Below, piece after piece: positions 61,649 to 64,000 of a stretch of DNA of 64,000 nucleotides (the first letter of the stretch is position 1; every line of letters begins with the position of its first letter). Below the pieces are notes generated by a model. That model was not told the DNA's origin and searched no databases. It saw only the letters and a program-made list of their open reading frames with translations. The stretch covers positions 62,001 through 126,000 of the forward strand of contig NZ_LHVE01000010.1 in NCBI RefSeq assembly GCF_001269655.1, read 5' to 3'. This DNA is from Pseudomonas thivervalensis (GTDB lineage: Bacteria > Pseudomonadota > Gammaproteobacteria > Pseudomonadales > Pseudomonadaceae). Position numbers and translations under genes: made by a program.

Positions 61649-61735
61649 GTGGGAGCGAGCTTGCTCGTGATAGCGCTGTATCAGGTCACACCAGTACTGC
61701 TGACCCACTGCTATCGCGAGCAAGCTCGCTCCCAC
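61649..61735. repeat. REP pair (family A)
   Basis: GTGGGAGCGAGCTTGCTCGTG arm (one base from the consensus) with inverted partner, behind the SDR gene. Confidence 0.88.
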
Positions 61736-61762
61736 AAGGGGATCTTCAGTAGCTATGGAAAT

Positions 61763-61805
61763 GAATATTTATTCCACTATTTGCAATTTGAGAATATTTA
61801 TTCCA
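61763..61805. promoter_or_regulatory. Tandem operator-like dyads upstream of the Gfo/Idh/MocA gene
   Basis: Two identical 14-base copies of GAATATTTATTCCA, at 61763-61776 and 61792-61805, start-to-start 29 bases. Each contains the inverted repeat GAATA-TT-TATTC. They end 43 bases before the start at 61849. This looks like a pair of repressor sites about three helical turns apart. The cognate regulator is not in the window. Confidence 0.55.
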
Positions 61806-61848
61806 TAAAGAACCCTTCTGACAATAACAATTCAAAGGGCTCTTCCTC

Positions 61849-62964
61849 ATGCGCGAACTCGGCATCGGTCTGATTGGCACCGGCTTCATGGGCCGTGCCC
61901 ATGCCTTGGCGTTCCACAATGCCAAGGCTGTGTTCGACCTCCCCCTGAACCTGACACTGGCGGCCCTGGCCGACGCCGATCCGCAGCGTGCCCGGCAATG
62001 CGCCCAGAGTTGGGGATTCGAAACGGCCCACAGCGACTGGCAACGGCTGATCGATGACCCGAAGGTTCAGTTGGTCGCCATCACTACACCCAACCATTTG
62101 CACTTCCCGATGGCCATGGCGGCGTTGGCGGCGGGCAAGCCGGTCTATTGTGAAAAACCCCTTGCGGTGTCCCTGGAACAGGCCGAACAAATGCGCCAAG
62201 CGGCCAAGGCCGCCGGGGTGGTGACGCGGGTCGGCTACAACTACCAGCACAACCCGATGATTCAACGGGCGCGGGAGATGATCCAACGCGGCGAACTGGG
62301 GCAGATCATCAGTTTCCAAGGCGAGTTCAGCGAAGACTTCATGGCCGATCCCGCCTCGCCGTGGTCATGGCGTTGCGAAGCGACCCACGCCGGTGGCGCA
62401 CTGGCGGACCTGGGCAGCCACCTGCTGGCCATGGCCCGGCACTTGTTGGGCGATGTCGAGGCGGTGTGCGCCGACAGCCAGACCGTGCACCACCAACGCC
62501 CTGCCAGTGCCGGCAGTGCCGAACAGCGGGCCATCGCCGTGGATGACCAAGTCCATGGGCTGCTGCGTTTCGCCAACGGTGCACGGGGCACGGTGAGCAG
62601 CAGTTGGCTCAAGCACGGCTACAAAAATCACCTGAGTTTCGAGATCAGCGGCACCCTCGGCACCCTGGCGTTCGATCAGGAACGACTGAATGAACTGCGC
62701 CTGTGTCGCGCCGGCCAGCCAGGCTTCCAGCGCCTGCTGGCCGGCCCGGACTTGCCCGGCTATGCCGCGTTCAGCCCGGCCGCCGGGCACCAGTTGGGGT
62801 ATAACGAATTGAAGACGTTGGAGGTGCAGGAACTGGTCATGGCCCTCGCTGGCGAAGGTGCCAGCGGTACGGACTTCGACGAGGCCTGGGAAGTGGAGCG
62901 CCTGGCGGCGGCGATTCGCGTTGCGGCGCGGGAAGAACGTTGGGTGAAGGTCAGCGAGCAATAA
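61849..62964 (+). CDS. Gfo/Idh/MocA-family oxidoreductase
   Basis: 371 residues. N-terminal NAD(P) fold (GIGLIGTGFMGRAHALAFHNA), active-site ITTPNHLHFPMAMAALAAGKPVYCEKPLA with the family's E-K-P, GYNYQHNPM, and HAGGALADLGSHLLAMARHLLG with the putative catalytic His. The family oxidises or reduces sugars and inositols. It is a single gene, so the substrate is unknown; the upstream dyads suggest induction by a specific carbon source. Confidence 0.9.
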   Translation: MRELGIGLIGTGFMGRAHALAFHNAKAVFDLPLNLTLAALADADPQRARQCAQSWGFETAHSDWQRLIDDPKVQLVAITTPNHLHFPMAMAALAAGKPVYCEKPLAVSLEQAEQMRQAAKAAGVVTRVGYNYQHNPMIQRAREMIQRGELGQIISFQGEFSEDFMADPASPWSWRCEATHAGGALADLGSHLLAMARHLLGDVEAVCADSQTVHHQRPASAGSAEQRAIAVDDQVHGLLRFANGARGTVSSSWLKHGYKNHLSFEISGTLGTLAFDQERLNELRLCRAGQPGFQRLLAGPDLPGYAAFSPAAGHQLGYNELKTLEVQELVMALAGEGASGTDFDEAWEVERLAAAIRVAAREERWVKVSEQ

Positions 62965-62998
62965 CTTGCTGAGCAAACCGCTCATGTGAACGGTTCTT

Positions 62999-63129
62999 GT
63001 GGCGAGGGAGCTTGCTCCCGCTGGGTTGCGCAGCAACCCCAGAGAGGCTGAATGCAATCAATCTGACACACCAGGGTGAATGGTTTTGGGGCTACTTCGT
63101 AGCCCAGCGGGAGCAAGCTCCCTCGCCAC
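62999..63129. repeat. REP pair (family B)
   Basis: GTGGCGAGGGAGCTTGCTCCC arm and inverted copy flanking a long spacer, 131 bases overall. Confidence 0.88.
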
Positions 63130-63147
63130 AGAGGGACTGTGTTCAAC

Positions 63148-64000
63148 CTAGAGAAGGGTTTGCAGTTCAACCAACCGCCCCGCCAACCCCTTAGCCTGGC
63201 TCGCCACATCAGTCACAGCAGTACTCTCCCACCACATCCCCCGCAGTGGCGGGCCCATGGCGAACAAGCGGCTGGCCGGCTCGCCCTGCGCATCCAGCAC
63301 CGCACCATCGGCACGCGCGGCGATGCCCAAAGCCAGCGGCCCCGGTTGGATTAACCCTCGAACCAGCAACTGTTGCGGCAATGGCCGTGCAACCCGACGC
63401 CAGTCATATTCAATGCCGCTGGAGTTGATCAACGCGGCGCCCTGCACCACTTCCAATCCTGCCTCGCCCCGTCGGCGAACGCTGATGGCCACCGATCCTT
63501 CGGCGGACGCTGCCAGCCCCTTGAACGACGCCGCCTGGATCCGCAGCCGCCCTTCCCCATGCAGCCGCGCCACCAGCTCCGCGCTCAACGGCGGCGAGCG
63601 ATGGTGATGACTCTCCCACCAGGGCCGTACATGCCGTACGAACTGGCGGCGCTGCACATCGCTGGCCTGGTTCCACAAGCGCCCGATGTGCGCGCGCACG
63701 GTGTCCAGCGGCGCTTGCCAATCGATCCCTTGGGCTTGGGCCTGGCGACATTGCTCGCGCAGGGCCCGCATCAATTGGCGGGGAGAACGCAGGTTGTGAT
63801 CTTCGGCGAGGAAATCCACCCAGGCGGGTGGCTGACGGCGCACATGGGGCAGCAGGCCGTGGCGGGAAAACACTTCGATCGGCCCGCGGTGGCCGGCCTG
63901 TTCCAGGGACACGACGGCATCGACCATGGTCAGCCCCGAGCCGATGATCAGCACCGTGGACTGTGGGTCGAGCTGGCGCATCGCAGCCACATCCCAAGGG
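63148..64000 (-). CDS. FAD/NAD(P)-binding protein, 5' end outside the window
   Basis: The frame is open to the last base, so the start lies beyond 64000; about 284 residues are present. A dinucleotide-binding segment TVLIIGSGLTMVDAVVSLEQAG and RHGLLPHVRRQPPAWVDF are typical of FAD/NAD(P)-binding proteins of the YdhS/HI0933-like group, with the C-terminal flavin motif RLFAMGPPLRGMWWESTAV. The substrate is unknown. An N-terminal FAD-binding portion should precede it outside the window. Confidence 0.8.
   Translation of the reverse strand, partial: PWDVAAMRQLDPQSTVLIIGSGLTMVDAVVSLEQAGHRGPIEVFSRHGLLPHVRRQPPAWVDFLAEDHNLRSPRQLMRALREQCRQAQAQGIDWQAPLDTVRAHIGRLWNQASDVQRRQFVRHVRPWWESHHHRSPPLSAELVARLHGEGRLRIQAASFKGLAASAEGSVAISVRRRGEAGLEVVQGAALINSSGIEYDWRRVARPLPQQLLVRGLIQPGPLALGIAARADGAVLDAQGEPASRLFAMGPPLRGMWWESTAVTDVASQAKGLAGRLVELQTLL

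Overview
The window looks like chromosomal DNA of a fluorescent-group Pseudomonas. The support is the high GC, the two families of short palindromic intergenic repeats (REP) typical of that genus, and the gene repertoire (PPK2/Ppx pair, PhnD-type transporter, YghU, many SDR and GntR/TetR/LysR genes). No rRNA, tRNA, insertion sequence, prophage or CRISPR array was seen. No database search was possible, so family names come from motifs and gene context.

Layout. 1-4820 (+): an unrecognised four-gene operon encoding one unknown protein cut by the window edge, a secreted protein with a CxxCH heme motif, a 602-aa unknown and an NHL/SMP-30-like protein. 4889-5653 (-): an SDR. 5957-16169: a type I secretion locus with a 1391-aa repeat protein (+) and, on the opposite strand, ABC exporter, HlyD-type adaptor and TolC-type channel, plus a LuxR-type regulator whose receiver lacks its phospho-acceptor. 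16272-22177: a NitT/TauT-type ABC importer in an operon with a DUF3604 protein, divergent from a GntR/UTRA regulator. 22273-27424: a second GntR/UTRA regulator divergent from a SIS deglycase, PfkB kinase, binding protein and two permeases, which reads as an Amadori-compound (fructosyl-amino-acid or opine-like) catabolic cluster without its own ATPase.

27435-39510: the most unusual region. A TetR gene is divergent from a compact biosynthetic operon: NAD-dependent reductase, acyl-adenylate-forming enzyme with a degenerate phosphate loop, HAD phosphatase, FAD monooxygenase, a protein with three carrier domains (the third without the phosphopantetheine serine), a 1136-aa ketosynthase fused to AfsA-type hotdog repeats, an SRPBCC protein and an outer-membrane barrel. 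The combination suggests an acyl-derived small molecule, possibly a butenolide or gamma-butyrolactone type made by logic resembling A-factor synthesis. That is inference.

39615-52280: mostly housekeeping and transport. It holds a GNAT acetyltransferase, the carboxy(nor)spermidine polyamine pair, a short Ppx divergent from PPK2, a PhnD/C/E/E-like importer, a delta-60 repeat protein, and a LysR/aldo-keto reductase divergent pair. 52404-55270: a diguanylate cyclase sandwiched between two periplasmic binding proteins. 55314-64000: YghU-like GST, a soluble FIST-domain chemotaxis-type protein, a DUF4280 (PAAR-like) protein, a phosphotransferase/SDR pair, a Gfo/Idh/MocA oxidoreductase with tandem operator-like dyads, and a truncated FAD/NAD(P)-binding protein. 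Intergenic spaces are peppered with REP pairs.
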